Source: an uncultured Lachnospiraceae bacterium | Lineage (GTDB): Bacteria; Bacillota; Clostridia; Lachnospirales; Lachnospiraceae | Direction of reading: 5' to 3' | Length of the DNA: 64,000 nucleotides | Assembly (NCBI GenBank): GCA_944384125.1 | Contig: CALWSF010000002.1 | Span: 1-64,000 of the forward strand | Part shown: piece after piece, positions 24,421-33,288 of the stretch | Numbering within the stretch: position 1 is the first letter of the stretch | How the letters are laid out: every line of letters starts with the position of its first letter | The notes under the pieces: model-generated | Told to the model about the DNA's origin: nothing | Database searches by the model: none | What the model saw: only the letters and a program-made list of their open reading frames with translations | Program-made: the position numbers and the translations under genes

Positions 24421-26211
24421 TCAGTCTAAAAATGCTCTGTAATATGGCCAGTCAGCTGACATGCTTTCCACAGTTACATTGTTGACTTTCCCTGCGGATT
24501 CATGAATTGCAATCATTGAACCGTCCATATTCCAGCCAAGGAACATCACAACATGGGAATCCGTTCCGAGCCGGATCAGAAGATCGCCGGGTTTCAGTTC
24601 ATTGCGGGATATACTGCGGCCGCTGTGTACCAGATTGTATGTTCCCTGTGCTGAAAAATCCTGCCCCAGTGCTGTCCGGTAAACCCAGTTTACCCATCCG
24701 GAACAGTCAAGTCCCGAGAAAATCCGACCGTTATGATCGGGGGATGTCACAGAATTAAAGCCGTTTCCCGCATATCCCGGATGTCTTGCTTTGCCGCCAT
24801 AATAATATGGGATTCGTCCTGCTGAATTCAGGGCACAACTTATCACTGCTCTTCTCTCGGCAGATATGTCATCAGGAAGAACATTCATATAATCTGATAT
24901 TTCATTAAATGACAAAGGTTTTCCCAGGGTCAGAGCCGGCTGTGTAAGGCCATACTGGATAGCCCAGTCCTGATTTGAAAGATTTTTCACGCTGGAAATC
25001 ATGTCATCCGTCCATCCCTGCCAGTTTGAGGAAACCTGCGCTCCCAGACTGTCAAGAATAAAAAGATTCTGATTTTCTTCTAGTCCCGTAATTTTAACGG
25101 AAACACTCAGATCTACATGTCCCGGACAATATTTTCCTTCTTCATTAAGATAAACTGTCTGCCCGTTAAAATCCTGTCCGGATGCTGTCTGAGTAGGATT
25201 ATCTGCCGCATTAGCTTCAGGAATGGCGTTTGAAGGAGTGGATAAAAGTATTCCGCTGTTTTTGCTCCCTGAACTTTCTGTCCCGGATAATTCTGCGGTA
25301 TTGGATTTTCCAATCTCATCAGCCGGTCCCAAACTCTTTTCTGATGTACTCTCTGCCGTCTGTTCTGCAGATACTGTCTCATCCGCCGCTTCCGGAAGTT
25401 CACAGCAGCCCTCACAGTAATATACATTTCCTACAGTAACCTCATATTGATGTGAAAGATACCACAGGTGTTCTGCATAAGCCTGGAAAAGCTCTGTGTT
25501 CTGCCAGTCCCAGAAATATGTAAAAACATTTGCCATAGACAAAATTTCTTTTGTATTGGAATGAAGATCTGTCATGTTTCCGTCGCCATCATAAAACTGC
25601 AGATTGATATTTCCCCATTCAGGAATTACCCAGGTTGAAGGCTCAGAAGGATTGTGAGCTTCATTGGAAGGATCATAGGAACCGCACACGGATTCCTTTG
25701 AAAGACCTTTCTGTATTGCAGCCTCTTCGGGAGAATACTGTATCCACTGGTATATTTCAGAAACCCAGGAGGCTTCTTTTTCATTCAGATAGGTGTACAT
25801 TTTTGCCCCTTCTGATCGGGACAGATCTGTATGATAAAACAGGGAAAGGAAGGAGCTCCAGACAGACGGAATTGATATTTCTTCTTTTCCTTCAGACCCT
25901 ATGGCCATCAGGTTATACCTTTCCGGCAGCGGCTCATACCCGTTTGCTCCCATTTGAAATGAACGGAAAAGTCCGGAGATATTAAAGAGCGGACTCAGAA
26001 GACTTCTGGCAGATGGCAGGGAAGAAGAATCATTGTCAGCAGATTCCATTTCCTGCTGTTTGCTTTCTTCCTGAAAAACAGCCTGTCCATCTGAAAAATC
26101 ATAATCAGAACCGGAATTTTCGGGCGAATAAAAACCAGCCATCCATACTGGCAAAAGGCCGGCAAATGTCATCACAGCTATTTTAATTGTAAATTCTTTT
26201 TTTGGATTCAT
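24421..26211 (-). CDS. NlpC/P60 cell-wall hydrolase, exported
   Basis: A 596-residue protein. The N-terminus has a signal or anchor segment (about residues 8-27). Most of residues 40-420 is unassigned, with a Ser/Glu/Ala-rich disordered linker around 280-360. The C-terminal 130 residues are an NlpC/P60 peptidase with the nucleophile in GLDCSGWVNWVYR and the His in GTDSHVVMFLGW, a domain that cuts gamma-D-Glu-diamino acid bonds in stem peptides. RIPYYYGGKARHPGYAG precedes the Cys as usual. Ribosome binding site is weak (AAGAAAG). Probably a wall-remodelling enzyme. The middle region may bind wall or a partner; I recognise no repeat in it. Confidence 0.85.
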   Translation of the reverse strand: MNPKKEFTIKIAVMTFAGLLPVWMAGFYSPENSGSDYDFSDGQAVFQEESKQQEMESADNDSSSLPSARSLLSPLFNISGLFRSFQMGANGYEPLPERYNLMAIGSEGKEEISIPSVWSSFLSLFYHTDLSRSEGAKMYTYLNEKEASWVSEIYQWIQYSPEEAAIQKGLSKESVCGSYDPSNEAHNPSEPSTWVIPEWGNINLQFYDGDGNMTDLHSNTKEILSMANVFTYFWDWQNTELFQAYAEHLWYLSHQYEVTVGNVYYCEGCCELPEAADETVSAEQTAESTSEKSLGPADEIGKSNTAELSGTESSGSKNSGILLSTPSNAIPEANAADNPTQTASGQDFNGQTVYLNEEGKYCPGHVDLSVSVKITGLEENQNLFILDSLGAQVSSNWQGWTDDMISSVKNLSNQDWAIQYGLTQPALTLGKPLSFNEISDYMNVLPDDISAERRAVISCALNSAGRIPYYYGGKARHPGYAGNGFNSVTSPDHNGRIFSGLDCSGWVNWVYRTALGQDFSAQGTYNLVHSGRSISRNELKPGDLLIRLGTDSHVVMFLGWNMDGSMIAIHESAGKVNNVTVESMSADWPYYRAFLD

Positions 26212-26291
26212 ACTTTCTTATTAAATTTAAAAGCTTTGTCTTATTGGAAAGTGGCCGAAATGGCCGGGCATACAGGATTTGCGTCCTGTAT

Positions 26292-26338
26292 AAAAACCGG
26301 CATGAACCGGCCCGTTTACAGGGCTGTCATACCGGTTT
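26292..26338 (-). terminator. Terminator after the cytidylate-kinase-like gene
   Basis: On the minus strand AAACCGGTATGA (26338-26327) pairs with TCATGCCGGTTT (26305-26294), one pair being G-U, with a nested GCCC/GGGC stem. TTTTTATAC follows. It lies between the kinase-like gene (ends 26420) and the NlpC/P60 gene (starts 26211). Confidence 0.8.
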
Positions 26339-26419
26339 GACATACATATTATACTATGTGAGTACACTCAGTTTACATTCCACTCAGGTATTTTGGATGC
26401 TCTCTGTGCCGGATATCTA

Positions 26420-27064
26420 TTATTTTTCCTTGCTTTTCATAAATTCCTGTTTTTGTTTTGCGAATTCCTTGATAATCGCTACGGCACCGTCGTATCCTAC
26501 AACACTGCTGTTGATACAGAGATTGTAGCTCTTGCAGCTTCCCCAGCGCTTGCTGGAATAATAATTATAATAGCTGGAACGCTGTTTGTCTGTTTTGATC
26601 ATGATATCCTTTGCCTTTTCTCTCGAAATATCATGACGTTCCATCAGCTGACGGATTTTGTCCTCTTCGTTTCCGGAGATGAAGACAGAAACCATATTGG
26701 GATAGTCAGCCAGAGCATAATCAGCGCAGCGGCCGACAATTACACATGATTCTTCGTCTGCCAGTTTTTTTATGGTGTCAAACTGTGCGAGAAATATTTT
26801 GTGATTAATGGGCATATCCATATAAGCTGATGTGTTGTAGCCCATTGAATATGTGTCCATAACCAGAGAATACAGAAAACTGCTGGTTGGTTTTTCGTCA
26901 TGGGTTTTAAAAAGCTCTTCACAGAGTCCGCTGTTCTTTGCGGCTAAGGCCAGTAATTCTTTGTCATAACACTTTACACCAAGAGAAGCCGCCAGTTTCT
27001 GTCCTATAAGCCTTCCGGAGCTTCCACATTCACGTCCAATTGTGATAACAAGATTTCCTTTCAT
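26420..27064 (-). CDS. Cytidylate kinase-like family protein
   Basis: A 214-residue P-loop kinase-like protein: NLVITIGRECGSSGRLIGQK at the start (loop GRECGSSGR in place of a classic Walker A), KCYDKELL, VIVGRCADY and a C-terminal YNYYSSKRWGSCKSYNLCI. This matches the cytidylate-kinase-like family common in Clostridia, which differs from Cmk proper and has no firmly known substrate. AGGAG lies about 8 bases before ATG 27064; an upstream in-frame ATG at 27082 has no such site. It appears monocistronic, with a terminator after it. Confidence 0.88.
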   Translation of the reverse strand: MKGNLVITIGRECGSSGRLIGQKLAASLGVKCYDKELLALAAKNSGLCEELFKTHDEKPTSSFLYSLVMDTYSMGYNTSAYMDMPINHKIFLAQFDTIKKLADEESCVIVGRCADYALADYPNMVSVFISGNEEDKIRQLMERHDISREKAKDIMIKTDKQRSSYYNYYSSKRWGSCKSYNLCINSSVVGYDGAVAIIKEFAKQKQEFMKSKEK

Positions 27065-27153
27065 TCGCCCCACTCCTTTCAAGTCAAGTACACATATAGT
27101 GCGCTGTATACATATAGTAGTATATCACAAAATATCTGAAAGGTCATTAAAAT

Positions 27154-27178
27154 TTCAAAAATTGTTTTTCTTTTTGAA
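27154..27178 (-). terminator. Weak AT-rich hairpin after rluD
   Basis: On the minus strand TTCAAAAA (27178-27171) pairs with TTTTTGAA (27161-27154), followed by ATTTTAATG. All-AT stem except one pair each side, so a poor terminator, but it lies where the ylm operon ends. Confidence 0.35.
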
Positions 27179-27193
27179 GGGATTTAAACAAAA

Positions 27194-28111
27194 TCAAGCC
27201 TGTTTTCTGAGTCTCTGAAGAAGTTCCTCAAAATACTCCGGAAGTGGCGCTGAAAATTCCATATATTCGCCTGTACGAGGGTGAATAAAGCCAAGAATAC
27301 CTGCATGAAGGGTCTGCCCTTCCAGATGGTAGGGCTGGCGTGCAGGTCCATATACCGTATCTCCGAGAATCGGATGACCGATGCTTGCCATATGAACACG
27401 GATCTGATGAGTCCTCCCTGTTTCCAGGCGGCATTCAATGTATGTGTAAGTCCCAAATCGCTCCAGAACATGATAATGGGTAATCGCATCACGTCCGTTT
27501 TTGGCATGAATGCTCATTTTCTTTCGATCTGTGGGATGTCTTCCGATTGCAGCATGAACTGTTCCGGCATCATCCGCAAGATTTCCGAATACAATCGCAT
27601 AGTATACTCTTGTAATGGAATGAACCTTGAGCTGTTCGGCAATTGAATTGTGAGAAAAATCATTTTTGCATACAACCAGAACACCGGTGGTATCCATATC
27701 AATGCGATGTACAATTCCGGGCCTGAGAACGCCGTTTATTCCGGAAAGCTGATCCTGACAGTGATACATAAGACCATTTACAAGAGTGCCGGATAAATGA
27801 CCGGCTGCAGGATGAACTACCATTCCCTTGGGCTTATTAACAACAATGATATCACTGTCTTCATAAAGGATATCGAGAGGAAGCGGTTCTGCACAAATCT
27901 CGGCCTCAACCGGTTCGGGTACTTCAAAAGAAACGGTTTCATCTCCGTTCAGGCGAAAACTGCTTTTTACCGTTTTTCCGTCTACCTGTACCTGTCCGTC
28001 ACGCAGAAGCTTCTGAAGAAAAGCGCGGGAATATTCCGGGTATGCCTCTGAAAGGAATTTATCAATCCGGCTGCCGGCTGCTTCCCGTGAAGTTATCAGA
28101 TCCCTTTTCAA
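27194..28111 (-). CDS. rluD: RluA/RluD family 23S rRNA pseudouridine synthase
   Basis: A 305-residue pseudouridine synthase: an N-terminal S4 domain (AYPEYSRAFLQKLLRDGQVQ), then HRIDMDTTGVLVVCKN with the catalytic Asp, VYYAIVFG, and RTHQIRVHMASIGHPILGD. It changes specific uridines in 23S rRNA to pseudouridine. It overlaps the lspA stop by 4 bp (ATGA); the lspA-rluD pairing is the standard Firmicute order. Which rRNA sites it modifies cannot be told from sequence. Confidence 0.93.
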   Translation of the reverse strand: MKRDLITSREAAGSRIDKFLSEAYPEYSRAFLQKLLRDGQVQVDGKTVKSSFRLNGDETVSFEVPEPVEAEICAEPLPLDILYEDSDIIVVNKPKGMVVHPAAGHLSGTLVNGLMYHCQDQLSGINGVLRPGIVHRIDMDTTGVLVVCKNDFSHNSIAEQLKVHSITRVYYAIVFGNLADDAGTVHAAIGRHPTDRKKMSIHAKNGRDAITHYHVLERFGTYTYIECRLETGRTHQIRVHMASIGHPILGDTVYGPARQPYHLEGQTLHAGILGFIHPRTGEYMEFSAPLPEYFEELLQRLRKQA

Positions 28112-28644
28112 TGCTGATTCTCCTCTCCGCTTCTGTCTTTCTTTGCTCCAAAAGAAAGGAATGAAAGTTCTTCATCCGAATAGTAAAAGAAAAACAGGAA
28201 TATCAGAAGAAATGTAGCAATTACCACATAGCAGTCTGCAACATTGAAAATTGGGAAATTAATCAGTTTAAAATACAGAAAATCAACCACATAGCCATTA
28301 ATCAGTCTGTCTATCAGATTTCCGACTGCGCCTGAAACCAGTAAAAACAGACTGCATGTTAAGGGAAGGTATTTTTTTTCAGCAGGCATTCTCCAAAGGG
28401 CCCAGGCAACAAATATGATAACTGCGGTGGCAATCAGAAAGAAAAAGCCCTGACGGCCCTGCAGCATTCCAAAAGCGGCTCCCCTGTTTTCAGAGTAATA
28501 CAGTTCAAAAATCCCCTCCAGAATAACAAAGGGAGCTTTGCCCTTCAGATGGGTCACGGCCATATTTTTGGCAGCCTGATCAAAACCAATGGAAATGATA
28601 AGTCCGCAGATAAAAATAAGAATCTGACGTATTTTTTTATCCAT
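28108..28644 (-). CDS. lspA: Lipoprotein signal peptidase (signal peptidase II)
   Basis: A 178-residue membrane aspartyl protease with four membrane segments. ENRGAAFGML, SGAVGNLIDRL with the first catalytic Asp, and FPIFNVADCYVVI with the second. It cuts lipoprotein signal peptides after lipidation, such as those of OppA and DacF in this window. It lies 4 bases after aroB and overlaps rluD. About 18 charged residues extend the C-terminus beyond the last membrane segment. Confidence 0.96.
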   Translation of the reverse strand: MDKKIRQILIFICGLIISIGFDQAAKNMAVTHLKGKAPFVILEGIFELYYSENRGAAFGMLQGRQGFFFLIATAVIIFVAWALWRMPAEKKYLPLTCSLFLLVSGAVGNLIDRLINGYVVDFLYFKLINFPIFNVADCYVVIATFLLIFLFFFYYSDEELSFLSFGAKKDRSGEENQH

Positions 28645-28648
28645 GTAT

Positions 28649-29794
28649 TCAGATATCCTCCCCTGTACCAGTATTTTCTGATAATGTGAGGACAGCAGAA
28701 AGAGCGTCTTTCATCTCAGCTTCTGTAACTGTCCGATCTACAAATGCATTTCCGATTTCACGCAGCAGAATAAAACGGATCGCACCGGAATCCATTTTTT
28801 TATCATTTTTTGTAGCCTGTATAATATCTTCCTGCTTTAGCCCTGATACACGGGTCGGAATATGAAAACATTCCAGAATCTGACGAAATTTCTGCGTCTC
28901 ACGTGAATCGATAAGGCCGCGTGACGCTGAAAGCTGCATAGCGGCAAGAGACCCAAGTGCCACGCATTCTCCGTGCAGAAGAGAAAAATTTTTAAGCTTT
29001 TCGATAGCATGTCCCAGAGTATGGCCAAAATTTAAAAGCATGCGATCGCCTTTTTCTGTGGGATCAGCTTCAACCACGGCACGTTTAATTTCATTGCTTA
29101 CCAGAACCATTTTCCGAAGTGCTGCAGGCTCTCTCTGCCAGATAGAAGAAGCATTTTCAGACAGCCATTCATAGTAGGAACTATCGCGTATCAGGCCGTG
29201 TTTAATGACCTCTCCCATCCCTGCGGAAAACTGGCAGTCCGGAAGAGTCTGAAGTGTGTTGATATTTGTATATACCAGTTTTGGCATATGAAACGCACCG
29301 ACCATATTTTTATAGGCATCAAAATCAACACCTGTTTTTCCGCCGATACTGGAATCTACCTGTGACAAAAGTGTGGTGGGGATCTGGATGAAAGATACTC
29401 CTCTGAGATATGTGGCTGCTGCAAAACCGCAGAGATCGCCGACAACGCCTCCTCCCAGAGCTACCAGCATATCATTTCTGTCAAACTGATTCAGGATCAG
29501 ATGTTCATAAAGCCCGCGGACTGTATCGAGATTTTTGTTTTCTTCGCCTGCCGGGAATACATAGGATACTATCTCGCGGCATACAGGGGCAAGAAGTCTC
29601 CTGACATCCTCCAGGTACAGCTTTGCTACCGTAGAATCAGTAACAATGCAGATCCTTCTTGAAGAAAGTCCAAAGGCTTCCATTTCGGCAGGCAGAAGTG
29701 AAAAATCCTCTGTCATAACAATATCATAAATCGGGGACTGATTCATATGCACCGTGATTCGGTTAGTCCGCAGTCCGGCTGTGTTTTCTGTCAT
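28649..29794 (-). CDS. aroB: 3-dehydroquinate synthase
   Basis: A 381-residue AroB, second step of the shikimate pathway, turning DAHP into 3-dehydroquinate with NAD+ and a divalent metal. GGGVVGDLCGFAAATYLRG (NAD site), SSIGGKTGVD, GEVIKHGLI and NFGHTLGHAIE with the metal-binding His residues. GGAGAG lies before ATG 29794. No other aro gene is near; it sits between ylmH and lspA, inside a division and lipoprotein cluster, where divIVA and ileS are usual in other Firmicutes. Confidence 0.96.
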   Translation of the reverse strand: MTENTAGLRTNRITVHMNQSPIYDIVMTEDFSLLPAEMEAFGLSSRRICIVTDSTVAKLYLEDVRRLLAPVCREIVSYVFPAGEENKNLDTVRGLYEHLILNQFDRNDMLVALGGGVVGDLCGFAAATYLRGVSFIQIPTTLLSQVDSSIGGKTGVDFDAYKNMVGAFHMPKLVYTNINTLQTLPDCQFSAGMGEVIKHGLIRDSSYYEWLSENASSIWQREPAALRKMVLVSNEIKRAVVEADPTEKGDRMLLNFGHTLGHAIEKLKNFSLLHGECVALGSLAAMQLSASRGLIDSRETQKFRQILECFHIPTRVSGLKQEDIIQATKNDKKMDSGAIRFILLREIGNAFVDRTVTEAEMKDALSAVLTLSENTGTGEDI

Positions 29795-29811
29795 AAGTAC
29801 ACTCTCCTTTA

Positions 29812-30570
29812 TCAGCAATATTTTTCAGCATAAACATACAGGCGGCCTTTTCTTGTCTCTTTTCCGCTTCCGGTATAACAAAATTTGCCAAGACCTCTGA
29901 CGGAAATGATTTCTCCGCCTTTCAGCTGAACTCCGGGCGATACTGTCAGTTTTCCGTCAACAAAAACGTGTTCATTTTCAATGTAAGGCTGTGCCTGTGA
30001 GCGTGAGAGTGAAAATACCATGGCAATCACGCTGTCCAGGCGTGGACTGGCTACACTGCCGCTTACTGTCACACGGCCTGGGGCAATGTCTGCTGTTTCA
30101 TCCGTCATCCGGCAGATTACGGATGTATGGCGGACCATTCGCAGTTCCTCACACAGAAATGAGGATATCTTATCCAGGCAGAAAATAAAACAGCCGCTGT
30201 CCTTTATCAGAATATCGCCGATGCAGCTGCGTTCAATTCCAAGATTCATGACAGCCCCCAGATAATCCCGATGGTTCAGAGGCTGGGAAAAGCGCAGATT
30301 TGCCGGTTCGACCCTAAGTGTCTGAATAGGCAGCGGAGTACTTTTGTCCTCATAGGACGGCAGAAAACAAACAATTTTCCGTTCCGCTTCCTTAAAACCC
30401 CCCGACAGAACAACCGGAACCGGCGGGAGAAGTTTTGAAACTGAGTGGAAAATTGTCTGTTCTCGCAGTGTTAAAAAACCCGTATATGTTTTTACATCCC
30501 TTTGCCAGCAGAGATCCGCCAGCTCCTGAATGCGTTTTTTCAGTAGTAAATCTTCTTTTTCCTGAAACAT
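29812..30570 (-). CDS. ylmH: YlmH family S4-domain RNA-binding protein
   Basis: A 252-residue YlmH: an N-terminal domain of about 80 residues, a central segment with NHRDYLGAVMNLGIERSCIGD, and a C-terminal S4 domain (SPRLDSVIAMVFSLSRSQAQ, EHVFVDGKL, ISVRGLGKF). The family sits in the division cluster after sepF; RNA or ribosome binding (stalled 50S rescue) has been proposed. 9 bp downstream of sepF. Confidence 0.93.
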   Translation of the reverse strand: MFQEKEDLLLKKRIQELADLCWQRDVKTYTGFLTLREQTIFHSVSKLLPPVPVVLSGGFKEAERKIVCFLPSYEDKSTPLPIQTLRVEPANLRFSQPLNHRDYLGAVMNLGIERSCIGDILIKDSGCFIFCLDKISSFLCEELRMVRHTSVICRMTDETADIAPGRVTVSGSVASPRLDSVIAMVFSLSRSQAQPYIENEHVFVDGKLTVSPGVQLKGGEIISVRGLGKFCYTGSGKETRKGRLYVYAEKYC

Positions 30571-30579
30571 ATTTTTCCC

Positions 30580-31083
30580 CTACAGGTGCAGGTTCATCCC
30601 GGAAATATTCAGAGAACCGTCTGCAAGAAGCTCAGGAAAATCGCCGGATAATTCCACCGATGCCGGTGTGGCGATAAAGATGTAATTGGAGATTTTCTGA
30701 AGATTTCCATCCATAGAATATGTAGCACCGCATGTGAAATCAATGATTCGCTGGGCTATTTCCATATGAATGCCCTCCATATTTAAGACTACGGCTTTTC
30801 CGGCCAGCAGGTAATCACAGATTTCTCTTGTATCCTCCATGGATGTGGGTTTGATTAAAGAAACCTCCATTCCGCGGCGCATGGGAACAACTTTATTATT
30901 GTTCCGGGAAAGGAAACGCGGTTTTGCTTCCGGCTCCTCGTCATAGTCATCATAATCTTCTTCTTTTTTATTAAATAAACGCCTTTTAGAGCTTTTCTCT
31001 TCTTCGTAATCATCATCGACGAAATAATCGTCATCATTTTCTGTAAGACGCATTGTATCCATTATCTTATTCAGAATGCTCAT
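30580..31083 (-). CDS. sepF: Cell division protein SepF
   Basis: A 167-residue SepF. It has an N-terminal amphipathic start (MSILNKIMDTMRL) that would tether it to the membrane, an acidic linker (about residues 15-60) rich in Asp/Glu/Tyr, and the C-terminal domain with MEDTREICDYLLAGKAVVLN and FTCGATYSMDGNLQKISNYI, which binds the FtsZ tail and forms rings. It lies directly after ylmE (3-bp gap) as in other Firmicutes. Confidence 0.95.
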   Translation of the reverse strand: MSILNKIMDTMRLTENDDDYFVDDDYEEEKSSKRRLFNKKEEDYDDYDEEPEAKPRFLSRNNNKVVPMRRGMEVSLIKPTSMEDTREICDYLLAGKAVVLNMEGIHMEIAQRIIDFTCGATYSMDGNLQKISNYIFIATPASVELSGDFPELLADGSLNISGMNLHL

Positions 31084-31086
31084 ACT

Positions 31087-31785
31087 TTAATTCTCTCCCA
31101 TCTTTGTTCTGGAACCAAAAATACCGGTGCCGACTCTTACCATCGTTGCACCTTCCTCAATGGCAGTCTGATAGTCTCCCGTCATTCCCATCGAGAGCAC
31201 ATTCATACTAACATTATCAATGTTTTTGCTTTTTATGTCAACACATAAATCATACAATTTTTTAAAAATACCGCGATTTTCTTCTGAATTTTCTACAAAA
31301 GGAGCAATTGTCATCAGACCTTTAATACGGATATGAGGCATGGCTGCAATAGTCTGCACGGCTTCTTCCACTTCCGGCATATGAAAACCGAATTTGGATT
31401 CTTCTTCGGCTACATTGACTTCAAGAAGAATATCGACATAAATTCCTTTTTTAGCTGCTTCTTTTTCAATCTGTTCTGCCAGCGACACTGAGTCAACAGA
31501 ATGGATAAGAACAACTTTGTCTATTACCTGGCGTACCTTGTTTTTCTGGAGATGCCCGATCATGTGCCATCTGATATCATCGGGAAGCATTGGTTTTTTT
31601 TCAAGAATTTCCTGTACTTTATTCTCTCCGAAATCACGGATTCCCGCCTCGTATGCTTCCCGGATCATCTCAGCAGGCTTCGTCTTGCTTACTGCAATCA
31701 GCGTTACTTCTTCCCGGTTTCTTCCGCTTTTTTTAACGGAATCTTCTATTTGCTGTTCTACATATCTTAAATTTTCCTGTACCAT
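31087..31785 (-). CDS. ylmE: YggS/YlmE family pyridoxal phosphate homeostasis protein
   Basis: A 232-residue PLP-binding single-domain barrel: LIAVSKTKPAEMI holds the PLP lysine, then FGENKVQE, WHMIGHLQKNK and SMGMTGDYQTAIEEGATMVR near the end. The family buffers PLP and affects amino-acid pools rather than catalysing a known reaction. It heads the sepF-ylmH segment. Confidence 0.95.
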   Translation of the reverse strand: MVQENLRYVEQQIEDSVKKSGRNREEVTLIAVSKTKPAEMIREAYEAGIRDFGENKVQEILEKKPMLPDDIRWHMIGHLQKNKVRQVIDKVVLIHSVDSVSLAEQIEKEAAKKGIYVDILLEVNVAEEESKFGFHMPEVEEAVQTIAAMPHIRIKGLMTIAPFVENSEENRGIFKKLYDLCVDIKSKNIDNVSMNVLSMGMTGDYQTAIEEGATMVRVGTGIFGSRTKMGEN

Positions 31786-31808
31786 ATGTCTGCCTTCCTG
31801 TATTTTAT

Positions 31809-33212
31809 TTACTGATATACGATCTGGCCTTCCGTTACTGTCTGTGCATCCAGAACAATATGATCATACACGGAAAGTCCATAGCCTGTCCCCTTCTGAA
31901 TTATGTAGTACTCTCCATTGTTTGCAAGCTCTTCTATCTGTTTAAATACTGCATATCCTTTATTAATATTGTATGCTCCGGACAGTGTGGCGGTTGCTCC
32001 GATCTGAAAGCGATCGCTGGAGTCCGGCTTTACAATGTAATCACCGCTTTTAAAGGGGCCGGAATCACTTTTATCCACATAGTAATACTCATCTGTTGAA
32101 TTGTAGATTTCAGCCGGTGTAAATACGATTGACTGTTCTCCTGATTCAGAATAAACTTCCTTATAAAAGCCGGTTTCGTCTGATTCGGCATCTCCGCCTG
32201 TTGTCAGATAATCGACAGGAATAGTATAAAATTCCTTTGTTGTTACCGATGAAACAGGAATTTTGAGCCCCTGTACTTCTTCGGAAGAAATTTCAAAATT
32301 TATAAACCGCTCTGAAACATACTGAATCATAAATTTATCAAGATCGATTCTTCCGTAATTTTCTCCGTCGGCGCCGGTAAATTGTGTGTAGTTTCCGCTG
32401 AGGGTAAAGCTGCTTCCGATTGGCCGGATTGTCAGTGTATCCCTGTCCGAAAATGCAGTCAGATCTTCTTCCGTCAAAGGAAAAACAACAGACCAGTTTT
32501 CAGAGGTAATCAGCTTGTAAACAGGAGTTCCGGCTTCAACCAGATCCCCGGCCTGATGAAGCTGGCGCTGATAATCTGTCCGGTCAAAAACCTCGGATGT
32601 CACGGCTGAAGGATCAAGTCCCTCATAAGAATCAATTGCGTAAGATACAATACCGGCCTGCTGTGAAAAAATCTGCTGATAACTGATGCCCTGCTCCTGC
32701 AGAAGTGCGTCCATATCTCCCAATGCATTGAAATTCATATATTCTGCTACAGAGGCCTGAAGAGAATATTTCGCATTGTAGACTGTATCAAAATTCATAT
32801 CACTGTAAGACAGGCAGAACGAACTCAGCTGCTTTTTTAACTCAGACAGATTTTCCGATGAAAGTGCCGATGCGGCATCCTGATTTTCCTCCAGGAATTT
32901 GCCCAGTTCTCCGGTTTCATCAAGAGAGTACACTCTTGCTCCCGCTGAGGCACGTTTTCCTTCACGGATATAGTAATTTACATATCCGCTCTGGGGAGCA
33001 TTCTGGACGGATTCTTCACGAAAAATAATCCCCGTATAATCCCGATCATTTACAATACTTCCCTCCACAACCTCATAAAACTGAACGTGATCCCGCCGAA
33101 GGTATGTATAGACGCTGAAAGAAAGATAGATGAAGATCATGGCAAAGATAATCATGCCGACATTGATATTCAGCGGTTTTTTGTACCTGGCAATTTTTTT
33201 ATTTTTAGCCAC
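31809..33212 (-). CDS. HlyD-like membrane-fusion protein at head of ylm cluster
   Basis: A 467-residue protein with a basic N-terminus, one membrane segment (about residues 17-37), and a large extracellular region with HlyD/membrane-fusion features: YEVVEGSIVNDRDYTGIIFREE as first barrel strand, paired biotinyl-lipoyl-like halves (SGYVNYYIREGKRASAGARV near 75-95 and AGDLVEAGTPVYKLI near 225) around a helical middle, then barrel-like strands. No ABC or RND pump is next to it. It starts at GTG 33212 after AAGGA and is 23 bp from ylmE, so it is probably in the division operon. A wall or division role is inference from place only. Confidence 0.75.
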   Translation of the reverse strand: MAKNKKIARYKKPLNINVGMIIFAMIFIYLSFSVYTYLRRDHVQFYEVVEGSIVNDRDYTGIIFREESVQNAPQSGYVNYYIREGKRASAGARVYSLDETGELGKFLEENQDAASALSSENLSELKKQLSSFCLSYSDMNFDTVYNAKYSLQASVAEYMNFNALGDMDALLQEQGISYQQIFSQQAGIVSYAIDSYEGLDPSAVTSEVFDRTDYQRQLHQAGDLVEAGTPVYKLITSENWSVVFPLTEEDLTAFSDRDTLTIRPIGSSFTLSGNYTQFTGADGENYGRIDLDKFMIQYVSERFINFEISSEEVQGLKIPVSSVTTKEFYTIPVDYLTTGGDAESDETGFYKEVYSESGEQSIVFTPAEIYNSTDEYYYVDKSDSGPFKSGDYIVKPDSSDRFQIGATATLSGAYNINKGYAVFKQIEELANNGEYYIIQKGTGYGLSVYDHIVLDAQTVTEGQIVYQ

Positions 33213-33288
33213 GATATCCTTCTTCCTCCTTCCTCATTGTATTATAAGGGGCGACACAAAAAAATTCAAGAAAAATCAATCCTCCTGA

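Noticed and set aside
27083-27193. Strong terminator after rluD
   Set aside because: Only an AT-rich 8-bp stem with a short tail is present, so it is listed as weak.
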